Positions 1-5,214 of a DNA stretch of 5,214 bases are shown here, one piece after another. The stretch is from contig JAATEZ010000015.1 in assembly GCA_015655485.1 (NCBI GenBank), positions 1 to 5,214 on the forward strand, in the 5' to 3' direction. Each line of letters starts with the position of its first letter. Within the stretch, counting starts at the first letter, position 1. The stretch comes from Lactobacillales bacterium. GTDB lineage: Bacteria > Bacillota > Bacilli > Lactobacillales > Vagococcaceae. The translations under genes and the position numbers were made by a program. The notes under the pieces are model-generated. The model was not told where the DNA came from. It ran no database searches and saw only the letters and a program-made list of their open reading frames with translations.

Positions 1-1223
1 CCGATGGCATTCGAACCTCCGCCCACGATCTGAAGTTTTATAATTTTATGACCAATCAGCCGTTCCAGCTTTTCTAACTCGATCCCATAGCACAAAGCCA
101 GATTGACATAAATCGTTCGGGCGATCTGTGCCGGGGTCGCCGGTACTTTCTGTTTAGTCTCACGGCAATGATCTTGTATAGCCGCGATCATATTTTTAGG
201 ATTCAAAAATATTGGATCATTCACATTGATAAAAGGCGGATCATATTCTTCTCTACTGGCCATCTCTGCCAGTTCAGGGAAAGTATACTGATACTCCAGA
301 TCTCTGGCGACTTCCTGGATCAGCCACATTCCCATGATATTTTTCAAAAATCGAATCGTGTGGAAAGCTCCCCATTCATTCGTATAGTTTTCTTGCCTGG
401 CCAGAGGCGAGGCAAGAAAATCCGGCCGTTCAACTCCCAGTAAAGACCAGGTCCCGCTGCTGATATATGCCCAATCATCTCCTATGCCCGGCGTGCCGAT
501 CACAGCAGACGCCGTATCATGGCTGGCAACAGTAATAAAAGTGGCTTCGGGAAGGTCATAGCCTTTAAACTTAGCCTGATTTAATTTTCCCAATTTCGTC
601 CCGGCGGCTGCCATTGATGGAAATTGTTCCGCTCTGACACCAATGATTTCCAGCAACTCCGGATCCAATTGCTTTGTCTGCACATTCAAAAGCTGCATAG
701 TAGAAGCATTCGTTTCCTCCAGCACCGCTTTATCAGTAAAGTAAAAGCCCAGATAATCAGGAATCAGCAAAATCTGTTTCGTTCTTTTCAGCAATTCCTT
801 TTCCTCTACAAATAATTGAAAGATCGTATTAAACGGTTGGATCTGGATCCCTGTCTTCTCATAAACCTTTTCTAATGGCATCTTTTGGCTAAAATCTTCG
901 AGTACATCTGCCGTTCGTCCATCCCTATAACTGATCGGGTCAGCTAAAAGCTGGTCCTCTGCTCCGACAAGGCAATAATCGACCGCCCAGGTATCGATGC
1001 CGACATAGCAATGATCGATCCCCTTTTTTTTCGCTTTTTCAAGACCTGTCACGATTTCTCTGATCAGATGACGAATATCCCATCTGTCTTTACCTTCGTG
1101 GCTGCGAAAACTGTTTTTAAAGCGATGGATCTCGGTCAAAGAAATGCATCCGTTCGGGTCTACCTGACTCGCCATCAATCGTCCGCTGGAAGCGCCAATA
1201 TCAATTGCGATGTATGTTCGCAA
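1..1223 (-). CDS. rhaB: Rhamnulokinase (FGGY family), C-terminus cut by left window edge
   Basis: The product phosphorylates L-rhamnulose with ATP to L-rhamnulose-1-phosphate in the cytoplasm, the second step of L-rhamnose breakdown. About 407 residues are visible, translated from the TTG at 1223; the family is usually 470-490, so roughly 70 are off the left edge. The N-terminal FGGY lobe starts at once with the phosphate-binding IAIDIGASSGR (5-15), followed by GIDTWAVDY (75-83), PISYRDGRT (96-104), FNTIFQL (131-137) and TNASTMQLLN (171-180). The second lobe has SHDTASAVIGTP (234-245, with D236 as likely catalytic base), SSGTWSLLGVE (255-265), RFLKNIMGMWLIQE (291-304) and the ATP-site GGGSNA (401-406) just before the edge. 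This set is characteristic of RhaB rather than xylulokinase or glycerol kinase. An ATG at 1238 in the same frame would add five residues. TTG is preferred because AAGGTGAG lies just before it and the protein then begins MRTYIAIDIG, as the family does. It is transcribed away from the AraC-type regulator. The frame is open with no frameshift. Confidence 0.93.
   Translation of the reverse strand, partial: MRTYIAIDIGASSGRLMASQVDPNGCISLTEIHRFKNSFRSHEGKDRWDIRHLIREIVTGLEKAKKKGIDHCYVGIDTWAVDYCLVGAEDQLLADPISYRDGRTADVLEDFSQKMPLEKVYEKTGIQIQPFNTIFQLFVEEKELLKRTKQILLIPDYLGFYFTDKAVLEETNASTMQLLNVQTKQLDPELLEIIGVRAEQFPSMAAAGTKLGKLNQAKFKGYDLPEATFITVASHDTASAVIGTPGIGDDWAYISSGTWSLLGVERPDFLASPLARQENYTNEWGAFHTIRFLKNIMGMWLIQEVARDLEYQYTFPELAEMASREEYDPPFINVNDPIFLNPKNMIAAIQDHCRETKQKVPATPAQIARTIYVNLALCYGIELEKLERLIGHKIIKLQIVGGGSNAI
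388..420. repeat. Perfect 11-bp inverted repeat inside rhaB
   Basis: TTTTCTTGCCT (388-398) and AGGCAAGAAAA (410-420) are perfect reverse complements with an 11-base spacer. In the rhaB mRNA this is a stable hairpin over the codons for FLASPLARQEN (269-279). No T-tract follows on either strand, so it is not a standard terminator. Confidence 0.7.
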
Positions 1224-1227
1224 TCTG

Positions 1228-1235
1228 CTCACCTT
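1228..1235 (-). promoter_or_regulatory. Shine-Dalgarno that selects the TTG start of rhaB
   Basis: On the minus strand AAGGTGAG ends four bases before the TTG at 1223. It lies inside the five codons that an ATG start at 1238 would add. Upstream of that ATG only a poor TTTGAGA is visible, touching the start codon. The signal therefore favours TTG, although both starts are possible without data. Confidence 0.55.
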
Positions 1236-1286
1236 CATTCTCAAATTGTATTTTTCTACTGCTTTTTTTTATTACCGCACATTTTA

Positions 1287-1295
1287 TGCTATAAT
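1287..1295 (+). promoter_or_regulatory. Extended -10 promoter element for the AraC-type regulator
   Basis: The plus strand reads TGCTATAAT: a perfect TATAAT (1290-1295) preceded by the TGn extension of sigma-A promoters. At 17-bp spacing the -35 position (1267-1272) is only TTTTAT, which is common where the -10 is extended. Transcription would start near 1302, giving the regulator mRNA a leader of about 100 nt that includes the cre-like site. A second, weaker combination is TTTACA (1329-1334) with TATTAT (1350-1355), but its 15-bp spacer is short. Confidence 0.5.
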
Positions 1296-1318
1296 TAAAT
1301 AAATTTTCGTATGGCTCT

Positions 1319-1335
1319 ATTGTAATTGTTTACAT
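1319..1335 (-). promoter_or_regulatory. Candidate cre site (CcpA operator) in the divergent control region
   Basis: Read on the minus strand, ATGTAAACAATTACAAT matches the cre consensus WTGNNARCGNWWWCAWW at 16 of 17 positions. The one mismatch is the central G (A here). The outer TGTAA/TTACA arms form an inverted repeat. It overlaps TACAAT (1324-1319), a possible -10 of rhaB, and lies just downstream of the extended -10 that reads toward the regulator. CcpA with HPr-Ser-P could thus repress both directions when a preferred sugar is present. The central CG is normally well kept in cre sites, so this could instead be a site for another regulator. Confidence 0.5.
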
Positions 1336-1347
1336 AAAATTATTCAT
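1319..1347 (-). promoter_or_regulatory. Possible rhaB promoter (weak)
   Basis: On the minus strand TACAAT (1324-1319) matches five of six -10 bases. The hexamer 17 bp upstream is ATGAAT (1347-1342), a poor -35. A poor -35 is usual for promoters activated by AraC-family proteins, so this fits an activator-dependent rhaB promoter with a leader of about 90 nt. The region is AT-rich and other -10-like strings exist (for example TAAAAT at 1286-1281). Confidence 0.25.
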
Positions 1348-1405
1348 CCTATTATTTTGGCTTTTTATTGCACTATCTTGTAAGAGTGATTATTGGAGGA
1401 ATGAC

Positions 1406-2266
1406 ATGGGAACTTATTGGGAAAAAGCAAATCATTCTTGGACGGATGATTCACTAAGAATTATAAATACACCATCCAAAAAAAGTCAGAAAATGTTTTA
1501 TTATGTCCAGGAAGCAGGGCACTTTAAAGCTTTCAAACCCTATTATACTGAAAGAGAAAACCTGTCTTCTTATTTGGTCAAATTCACACTTGCCGGTCAA
1601 GGGATACTGAATTATCAAAATAAAGAATACTTATTGAACCCCGGGGATATTTTTTTTATTGACTGTATGAATTATCAGTATTATGCCACAAATAGTGTCG
1701 AACCATGGGAAATGGATTGGGTCCATCTGCAGGGAAACAATGTCGCTGAATTTTACACAGAATTTATGAAGAATGGAAGTAGCCGGTTCACATCAGAAAA
1801 TATGCGATTCCATAAAATCATCACCAATATTTTGACTCTGCAAAAAAATAAAAATGCACGGACGGAGTATACGACTTCTTTACTGATCCATGAATTGCTG
1901 AATGAATTAGTGATCCAGAAAAATCAATTGGACTTTGAAGAACAGGATATTCCTATTCCTATCCAAAATCTGCAGCATTATTTAGATTTGCACTTTCAAG
2001 AAAATATTAATTTAGAAATTCTGGAAAAAAAATTTATGATCAACCGCTATCAGTTAAGCAAGGATTTTTCCAAATACATCGGCAGCCCGCCGATTGATTA
2101 TCTTATCGCCAATCGAATCAATCTTTCAAAAGATCTATTACGTTATACGACAAAATCTATTAAAGAGGTCTCGATCGAGATCGGCATCGAGAATATCCCC
2201 TACTTCTGTCGGCTCTTTAAGAATAGTACCGGAATGACACCTAACACTTTTCGAAAAAACGGGTAA
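1406..2266 (+). CDS. AraC-family transcriptional regulator, probable regulator of rhamnose use
   Basis: This is a 286-residue cytoplasmic DNA-binding regulator of the usual AraC length. The N-terminal half (about 30-150) is an AraC-type cupin sensor domain, visible in YLVKFTLAGQGILNYQNKEY (56-75) followed by LLNPGDIFFIDC (76-87) and WEMDWVHLQG (101-110). The C-terminal domain has two helix-turn-helix units: the first at about 202-222, ending in YQLSKDFSKYIGSPPIDYL; the second at about 251-273 (SIKEVSIEIGIENIPYFCRL, then FK), closing with the signature TGMTPNTFR (275-283). There is no signal peptide or membrane segment. The ATG at 1406 is preceded by GGAGGA (1395-1400) at ideal spacing. It is divergent from rhaB, the common arrangement for an activator and its target, so the likely effector is L-rhamnose or an intermediate. 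The effector is inferred from context only. The gene looks more AT-rich than its neighbours. It ends at a strong terminator. Confidence 0.92.
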   Translation: MGTYWEKANHSWTDDSLRIINTPSKKSQKMFYYVQEAGHFKAFKPYYTERENLSSYLVKFTLAGQGILNYQNKEYLLNPGDIFFIDCMNYQYYATNSVEPWEMDWVHLQGNNVAEFYTEFMKNGSSRFTSENMRFHKIITNILTLQKNKNARTEYTTSLLIHELLNELVIQKNQLDFEEQDIPIPIQNLQHYLDLHFQENINLEILEKKFMINRYQLSKDFSKYIGSPPIDYLIANRINLSKDLLRYTTKSIKEVSIEIGIENIPYFCRLFKNSTGMTPNTFRKNG

Positions 2267-2320
2267 AAAAATGGCTCAGGACTTATCGCTTTTATCAGCA
2301 GTTAGTCCCGAACCATTTTT
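2267..2320. terminator. Bidirectional intrinsic terminator after the AraC-type gene
   Basis: Immediately after the TAA (2264-2266) there is a long imperfect hairpin. AAAAATGG (2267-2274) pairs with CCATTTTT (2313-2320), TC (2276-2277) with GA (2310-2311), and GGACT (2279-2283) with AGTCC (2304-2308). Two single mismatches interrupt it, and the loop is about 20 nt. T-rich sequence follows on the plus strand, and a T7 run follows on the minus strand, so it can stop transcription from both sides. It suits the convergent arrangement of this gene and recR. Confidence 0.8.
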
Positions 2321-2559
2321 ATATTTTTAACTAATTGATTTTAAACCAGCCTAATGTTTTAGCCATCACTAAATACTGTCCAATGCTTTCTGGAAAATGA
2401 AAACTTTATTTTGCGCCAAATAAAAACAGCAAACATTGACACCATTCCGACCAGAGCCTAGTAAAAAAAGCTTTTGAAAAATCAAATTGCATCAAATAAA
2501 ATAAAGCTCTTGTCATGCCGCATCCTGGACCAGAAAACCCTGTCAGATGTATCCATAAA
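2321..2559. other. Intergenic region without a convincing gene
   Basis: This AT-rich stretch separates the regulator from the end of recR. No tRNA or recognised RNA and no reading frame with a start plus Shine-Dalgarno was seen. The longest tidy piece is a minus-strand frame of about 25 codons (2405-2331) ending in MAKTLGWFKIN and a TAG. It has no start signal and is unrecognised, so it is not called. Confidence 0.5.
2463..2511 (-). terminator. Possible weak terminator downstream of recR
   Basis: On the minus strand AAGAGCTTT (2511-2503) can pair with AAAGCTTTT (2474-2466) with one G-T wobble, followed by further T's to 2463. The loop is 28 nt and the stem is AT-rich, so stability is doubtful. 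If it fails, recR transcripts could run on to the bidirectional terminator at 2267-2320. Confidence 0.3.
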
Positions 2560-3156
2560 TCAAATTTCCCGACGCCCTTCGACGGCTTTTAGCAAAGTGA
2601 CTTCATCCGCATATTCGATATCACTGCCGACAGCCAATCCATGGGCTAAACGCGTCACTTTGATACCGGCCGGCTTAATGAGACGAGAAAGATACATCGC
2701 AGTAGCTTCACCTTCAGTTGTGGCATTTGTGGCAATAATAACTTCTTTTACTGTCTCATCGTGTAATCGCTGAATCAAAGCTGCGATCGTCAGATCGTCC
2801 GGACCAGTTCCTTCCATCGGCGATAAGACGCCATTCAATACATGATACAGCCCTTTGTACTCGCGCATCTTTTCCATGGCCATCACATCTTTGGGCTCTT
2901 CGACAACTAGAATGGTACTGCGGTCGCGAGTTTTATCACGGCAGATTTCACAAGGATCTTCTTCGGTAATATTCCCGCAGATACTGCAATAATGCAGGTC
3001 TCGTTTGACGCTGATCAAAGATTTAGCAAAAGCATTTACATCTTCATCACGCATATCCAAAGTAAAAAAAGCTAAACGCGAAGCGGTTTTCACACCGATC
3101 CCCGGGAGCTTCATGTAACTGTCAATCAGTTTTGCAACGGGTTCTGGATATTGCAT
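2560..3156 (-). CDS. recR: Recombination mediator protein RecR
   Basis: RecR acts with RecO (and RecF) to load RecA onto SSB-coated single-stranded DNA during gap repair in the cytoplasm. The 198-residue length is normal. The domains appear in family order: helix-hairpin-helix KLPGIGVKTASRLAF (16-30); a C4 zinc finger with C57, C60, C69 and C72; a Toprim domain from about 80, with ILVVEEPKDVMAM (82-94) and NATTEGEATAMY (144-155); and the Walker-B-like C-terminal part RLAHGLAVGSDIEYADEVTL (169-188). It closes with the typical GRREI. The ATG at 3156 follows GGAAGGGATG (3170-3161), a good ribosome binding site seven or so bases away. It is the last gene of the dnaX-ybaB-recR order, but a strong terminator hairpin sits directly upstream, so its expression may need readthrough. 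Nothing is missing or broken. Confidence 0.97.
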   Translation of the reverse strand: MQYPEPVAKLIDSYMKLPGIGVKTASRLAFFTLDMRDEDVNAFAKSLISVKRDLHYCSICGNITEEDPCEICRDKTRDRSTILVVEEPKDVMAMEKMREYKGLYHVLNGVLSPMEGTGPDDLTIAALIQRLHDETVKEVIIATNATTEGEATAMYLSRLIKPAGIKVTRLAHGLAVGSDIEYADEVTLLKAVEGRREI

Positions 3157-3174
3157 AGTTCATCCCTTCCCTTC

Positions 3175-3199
3175 AAAAAACAGGAAGCGATCTTCCTGT
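3175..3199 (-). terminator. Intrinsic terminator between ybaB and recR
   Basis: On the minus strand ACAGGAAG (3199-3192) pairs perfectly with CTTCCTGT (3187-3180) around a four-base loop, followed directly by a run of T's to 3175. This is a textbook Rho-independent terminator for transcripts arriving from dnaX-ybaB. It lies 36 nt after the ybaB stop and ends 18 nt before the recR ATG, next to the recR ribosome binding site. Confidence 0.8.
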
Positions 3200-3235
3200 C
3201 AGACTCTCGAATATCTTATATTGTTCCAACAAATG

Positions 3236-3547
3236 CTACAGTCCCGGAATATTTTTAGCGTATTTTCCCATCTTAGCTTCGGTTGCCTGGTCGATTTTTG
3301 CCAAAGCGTCATTAGTTGCCATTAAAATCAAATCTTGTAACATATCAATATCGTCAGGATCGACAGCCTCAGGTTTGATCGTTATATCTTTCATTTTTTT
3401 ATTGCCGGAAAAAAGCACCGTCACTAATTGATCACTGGCTGTTCCGGTAAATTCAGAATTATTCAGAACTTCTTGTTCTGCCACCATTTCTTTTTGCATT
3501 TTTTGAACTTGCTTCATCATGCCTTGCATATTTCCCATTCCGCGCAT
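3236..3547 (-). CDS. ybaB: YbaB/EbfC family nucleoid-associated protein
   Basis: A 103-residue protein of the usual length for the YbaB/EbfC family, small dimeric DNA-binding proteins associated with the nucleoid. The exact cellular role is not settled. The N-terminus is the typical Met/Gly/Gln-rich helix (MRGMGNMQGMMKQVQKMQKE, 1-20), followed by the beta-strand region around FTGTASDQLVTVLFSGNKKM (33-52) and DITIKPEAVD (54-63). The C-terminal helix is DMLQDLILMATNDALAKI (68-85), ending in a GKYAKNIPGL tail. The ATG at 3547 has AAGGAG (3561-3556) eight bases upstream, which fixes the start. It follows dnaX by 25 nt and is surely co-transcribed with it. The pairing with dnaX and recR is conserved across many bacteria and supports the assignment. 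The stop is TAG, followed by the terminator hairpin before recR. Confidence 0.95.
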   Translation of the reverse strand: MRGMGNMQGMMKQVQKMQKEMVAEQEVLNNSEFTGTASDQLVTVLFSGNKKMKDITIKPEAVDPDDIDMLQDLILMATNDALAKIDQATEAKMGKYAKNIPGL

Positions 3548-3572
3548 CTTGATCGCTCCTTATATATTTTTT

Positions 3573-5214
3573 TTAATCTTCTCTTATTTCAACGCTCTCT
3601 GCACCAAACATTCCCAAAGCTTCATCCACGACCAGATCCTCAGACCGCCGGCTTTCTTCCCCTTGTTTTTCCGCTGCCGTCTGTTTGGTCTCAGCTTCTT
3701 TTAAAGACTCCCGATTTTCTTGAATAAAAGTTTGTCTTAGATCCCCCCATGCCTCCTCAGGGATACAGATGATCTTGGGGTGATAGCCGATCAGGCGTTC
3801 CAAACCGGAACTCATAGCCGCTTGAAGCTCAGTATCCGCAGTGGCTCTTTGACAAAGGATCTCATATTCAAAAGTCAAAACAAGACCTTCCGCGCCTGCG
3901 GCGACAGGAGTACAGGCGCGGATCATGGCTCTTTGGCTGACGGATAAAAGCTGCAAAACATCCGGCCAGACTTCTTTTACTTTGTGCATGTATTCTTTTG
4001 TTGCAATTTCAAGAACTTGATAGACAAGCTCAGTCGGCACTCGGTACTCACTCTTGGAGTATACTGGCTTATTAGGTTTAACTTGATCAGCGGCAGAGAC
4101 TGTTTTCACATCCGGCGCCTTATCCATTTGTTGCTGAAGGGAGTGAACTTGAATTTGAAGAGCCTCGACTTGCCCGATCAGCTGAGTGATTTCCTGAGAG
4201 CTGCTGGCATCTGTCCGTTTTGAAGATGCCGAAGCCGGCACATCTATTTGTGAGCCTGCCAATTTGACGGTTGCCACTTCCAAATAAATGTTGGGATGAT
4301 TTGTAAAACGGATCTCGTTTTGAGTATCACTTAAAATGGCGATCGCTGCATAAATTTTTTCAGCTGCATATTCTTTTGAAAGTTCAGTAAAAGCTGCAGT
4401 CACATGACCCTTTTTTTCTTTGAGCAAAGCCGGAGCTTGCTGATACATCAACAGATCACGACAATATAAAAGAAGATTTTCTATGAGCCGCTGACTTTCT
4501 TTCCCCTCGCGCAGCAAGGATTCCAAAACTTCCAGAGCCGCTTCAACTCGCCCTTTAAAACAAGCGGTTAAATACTGGTCCATCATTTCATTGGTCAGAC
4601 TGCCCGTCACCGCGATAGCATCAGCCACCTTTACATGACCCTCGCTAAAAGAGATCGCCTGATCTAAAATACTCAGAGCATCCCGCATTCCGCCTTCAGC
4701 AGCTTGAGCGACCGTATAAAGTGCCTCTATATCATATAAAATTTCCATTTCCGCTAAAATCTCCTGCATGTGCTCGACCATATCTTCGATTTTAATTCGT
4801 TTAAAATCAAAGCGCTGCGTTCGTGAAATGATCGTCAGCGGAATTTTATGCGGCTCGGTCGTTGCTAAAATAAAAATAACATTTTGCGGCGGTTCTTCTA
4901 AAGTTTTTAGTAAAGCATTAAAAGCTCCTGTTGATAACATGTGCACTTCATCAATAATATATACTTTATAGTCCGCCTGTGTTGGTGCATATTTCGCTTT
5001 ATCACGGATATCGCGAATCTCTTCGACTCCATTATTGCTGGCAGCATCGATCTCGATCACATCATTTAATCTGCCTTCGGTGATCGCGCGGCAATTCTCA
5101 CACTCGTTACAGGGTTCTCCATCAACGCTATGATGACAATTGATCGCCTTGGCAAAAATTTTTGCCGCACTCGTCTTCCCTGTCCCGCGAGGACCGGTAA
5201 ACAAATAGGCATGA
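3573..5214 (-). CDS. dnaX: DNA polymerase III subunit gamma/tau (DnaX), N-terminus cut by right window edge
   Basis: DnaX is the AAA+ ATPase of the clamp loader; with HolA and HolB it opens and loads the beta clamp, and its C-terminus links polymerase and DnaB helicase at the fork. 546 residues are visible. The frame is open to the edge, reading HAYLFTGPRGTGKT, so about 38 N-terminal residues are missing and the full protein would be near 585. Numbering from the L of LFTG: Walker A GPRGTGKTS (4-12); zinc module with C23, C32, C35 and C38; Walker B IIDEVH (83-88); sensor 1 ATTEPHK (114-120); arginine-finger motif SRTQRF (127-132, with T where many have C, as I recall for Lactobacillales); sensor 2 GGMRDAL (171-177). 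The collar domain III follows, then a Ser-rich linker and a short coiled coil (about 338-360) leading to the tau-specific part and the acidic tail LVVDEALGMFGAESVEI (524-540). An A AAA AAG heptamer at codons 263-265 is listed separately. ybaB follows after 25 nt. Confidence 0.97.
   Translation of the reverse strand, partial: HAYLFTGPRGTGKTSAAKIFAKAINCHHSVDGEPCNECENCRAITEGRLNDVIEIDAASNNGVEEIRDIRDKAKYAPTQADYKVYIIDEVHMLSTGAFNALLKTLEEPPQNVIFILATTEPHKIPLTIISRTQRFDFKRIKIEDMVEHMQEILAEMEILYDIEALYTVAQAAEGGMRDALSILDQAISFSEGHVKVADAIAVTGSLTNEMMDQYLTACFKGRVEAALEVLESLLREGKESQRLIENLLLYCRDLLMYQQAPALLKEKKGHVTAAFTELSKEYAAEKIYAAIAILSDTQNEIRFTNHPNIYLEVATVKLAGSQIDVPASASSKRTDASSSQEITQLIGQVEALQIQVHSLQQQMDKAPDVKTVSAADQVKPNKPVYSKSEYRVPTELVYQVLEIATKEYMHKVKEVWPDVLQLLSVSQRAMIRACTPVAAGAEGLVLTFEYEILCQRATADTELQAAMSSGLERLIGYHPKIICIPEEAWGDLRQTFIQENRESLKEAETKQTAAEKQGEESRRSEDLVVDEALGMFGAESVEIRED
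3889..3922. repeat. Perfect 10-bp GC-rich inverted repeat inside dnaX
   Basis: TCCGCGCCTG (3889-3898) and CAGGCGCGGA (3913-3922) are perfect reverse complements with a 14-base spacer. In dnaX mRNA it forms a strong hairpin over the codons around RACTPVAAGAE, in the C-terminal tau-specific part. No clear T-tract follows on the coding strand. Confidence 0.65.
4410..4416 (-). other. In-frame A AAA AAG slippery heptamer in dnaX
   Basis: On the coding strand the codons GAA AAA AAG GGT (4418-4407) contain seven A's, and the heptamer A AAA AAG is in the X XXY YYZ register used for -1 frameshifting in Escherichia coli dnaX. A -1 shift adds GSCDCSFY and stops at TGA (4386-4384). A +1 shift adds V M and stops at TGA (4402-4400). 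The cut would fall near residue 306 of the full protein, inside domain III rather than after it. No Shine-Dalgarno-like stimulator upstream and no strong hairpin downstream was found. Confidence 0.45.

Noticed and set aside
168..443. Plus-strand open frames opposite rhaB (168-443, 624-815, 1011-1298)
   Set aside because: They are antisense to a continuous, motif-rich rhaB frame, lack ribosome binding sites and give low-complexity products.
2169..2180. 12-bp perfect palindrome TCTCGATCGAGA in the AraC-type gene
   Set aside because: A 12-bp palindrome is expected about once in a window of this size, and it encodes ordinary helix-turn-helix residues.
2331..2405. Minus-strand frame of about 25 codons ending in MAKTLGWFKIN and TAG, possible gene remnant
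   Set aside because: It has no start codon with a ribosome binding site, a stop directly upstream, and no family I recognise. It is too short to separate from chance.
2474..2773. Plus-strand frame overlapping the 3' end of recR
   Set aside because: It is the antisense shadow of recR with no start signal. RecR has clear family motifs through this stretch.
3221..3232. Small palindrome TTGTTCCAACAA just after the ybaB stop
   Set aside because: The two-base loop is too tight for a hairpin and the length is within chance. No known operator matches.
3428..3727. Plus-strand open frames opposite ybaB and dnaX (3428-3727, 3519-3704, 3984-4223, 4768-4971)
   Set aside because: All lie opposite well-supported minus-strand genes, have no ribosome binding sites and resemble no known protein.
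5202..5204. TTG at 5204 as the start of dnaX
   Set aside because: The frame continues upstream as HAY into the conserved HAYLFTGPRG motif and reaches the window edge, so the true start lies outside.
1..5214. CRISPR array, insertion sequence, tRNA or rRNA
   Set aside because: No regularly spaced repeats, transposase motifs, terminal inverted repeats or tRNA-like sequence were seen on either strand.

Overview
The window looks like chromosomal DNA of a low-GC Gram-positive bacterium, most likely a Lactobacillales member of the Enterococcus/Vagococcus/Carnobacterium/Lactobacillus type. The main reasons are the gene order dnaX-ybaB-recR, the close resemblance (from memory) of DnaX and RecR to enterococcal proteins, an SRTQRF motif where many bacteria have SRCQRF, and strong AAGGAG-type ribosome binding sites. 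No database search was possible, so genus is not claimed.

Layout. Positions 1 to about 1223 (minus strand) hold most of a rhamnulokinase gene (rhaB); its C-terminus lies off the left edge. Positions 1224-1405 are a divergent control region with an extended -10 promoter, a near-consensus CcpA (cre) site and a possible minus-strand promoter. Positions 1406-2266 (plus strand) encode an AraC-family regulator, probably the activator of the rhamnose genes. It ends at a bidirectional terminator (2267-2320). Positions 2321-2559 hold no convincing gene. From 2560 to the right edge everything is on the minus strand, in transcription order dnaX (5' end off the right edge), ybaB and recR.

How the genes work together. 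The left half is a carbohydrate module: the sensor-regulator reads away from the kinase that phosphorylates L-rhamnulose, and glucose-type repression through CcpA is suggested by the cre-like site. The right half is a housekeeping replication/repair cluster: DnaX (clamp loader tau subunit), YbaB/EbfC (nucleoid-associated protein) and RecR (recombination mediator). The two modules converge at about 2.3-2.5 kb.

Nothing here is an obviously new multi-gene system. The points most worth a second look are: an in-frame A AAA AAG slippery heptamer in dnaX at 4410-4416, with stops close by in both other frames; a strong intrinsic terminator between ybaB and recR inside the supposed operon; the cre-like operator between rhaB and the regulator; a likely TTG start for rhaB; and two unusually good inverted repeats inside coding sequence.
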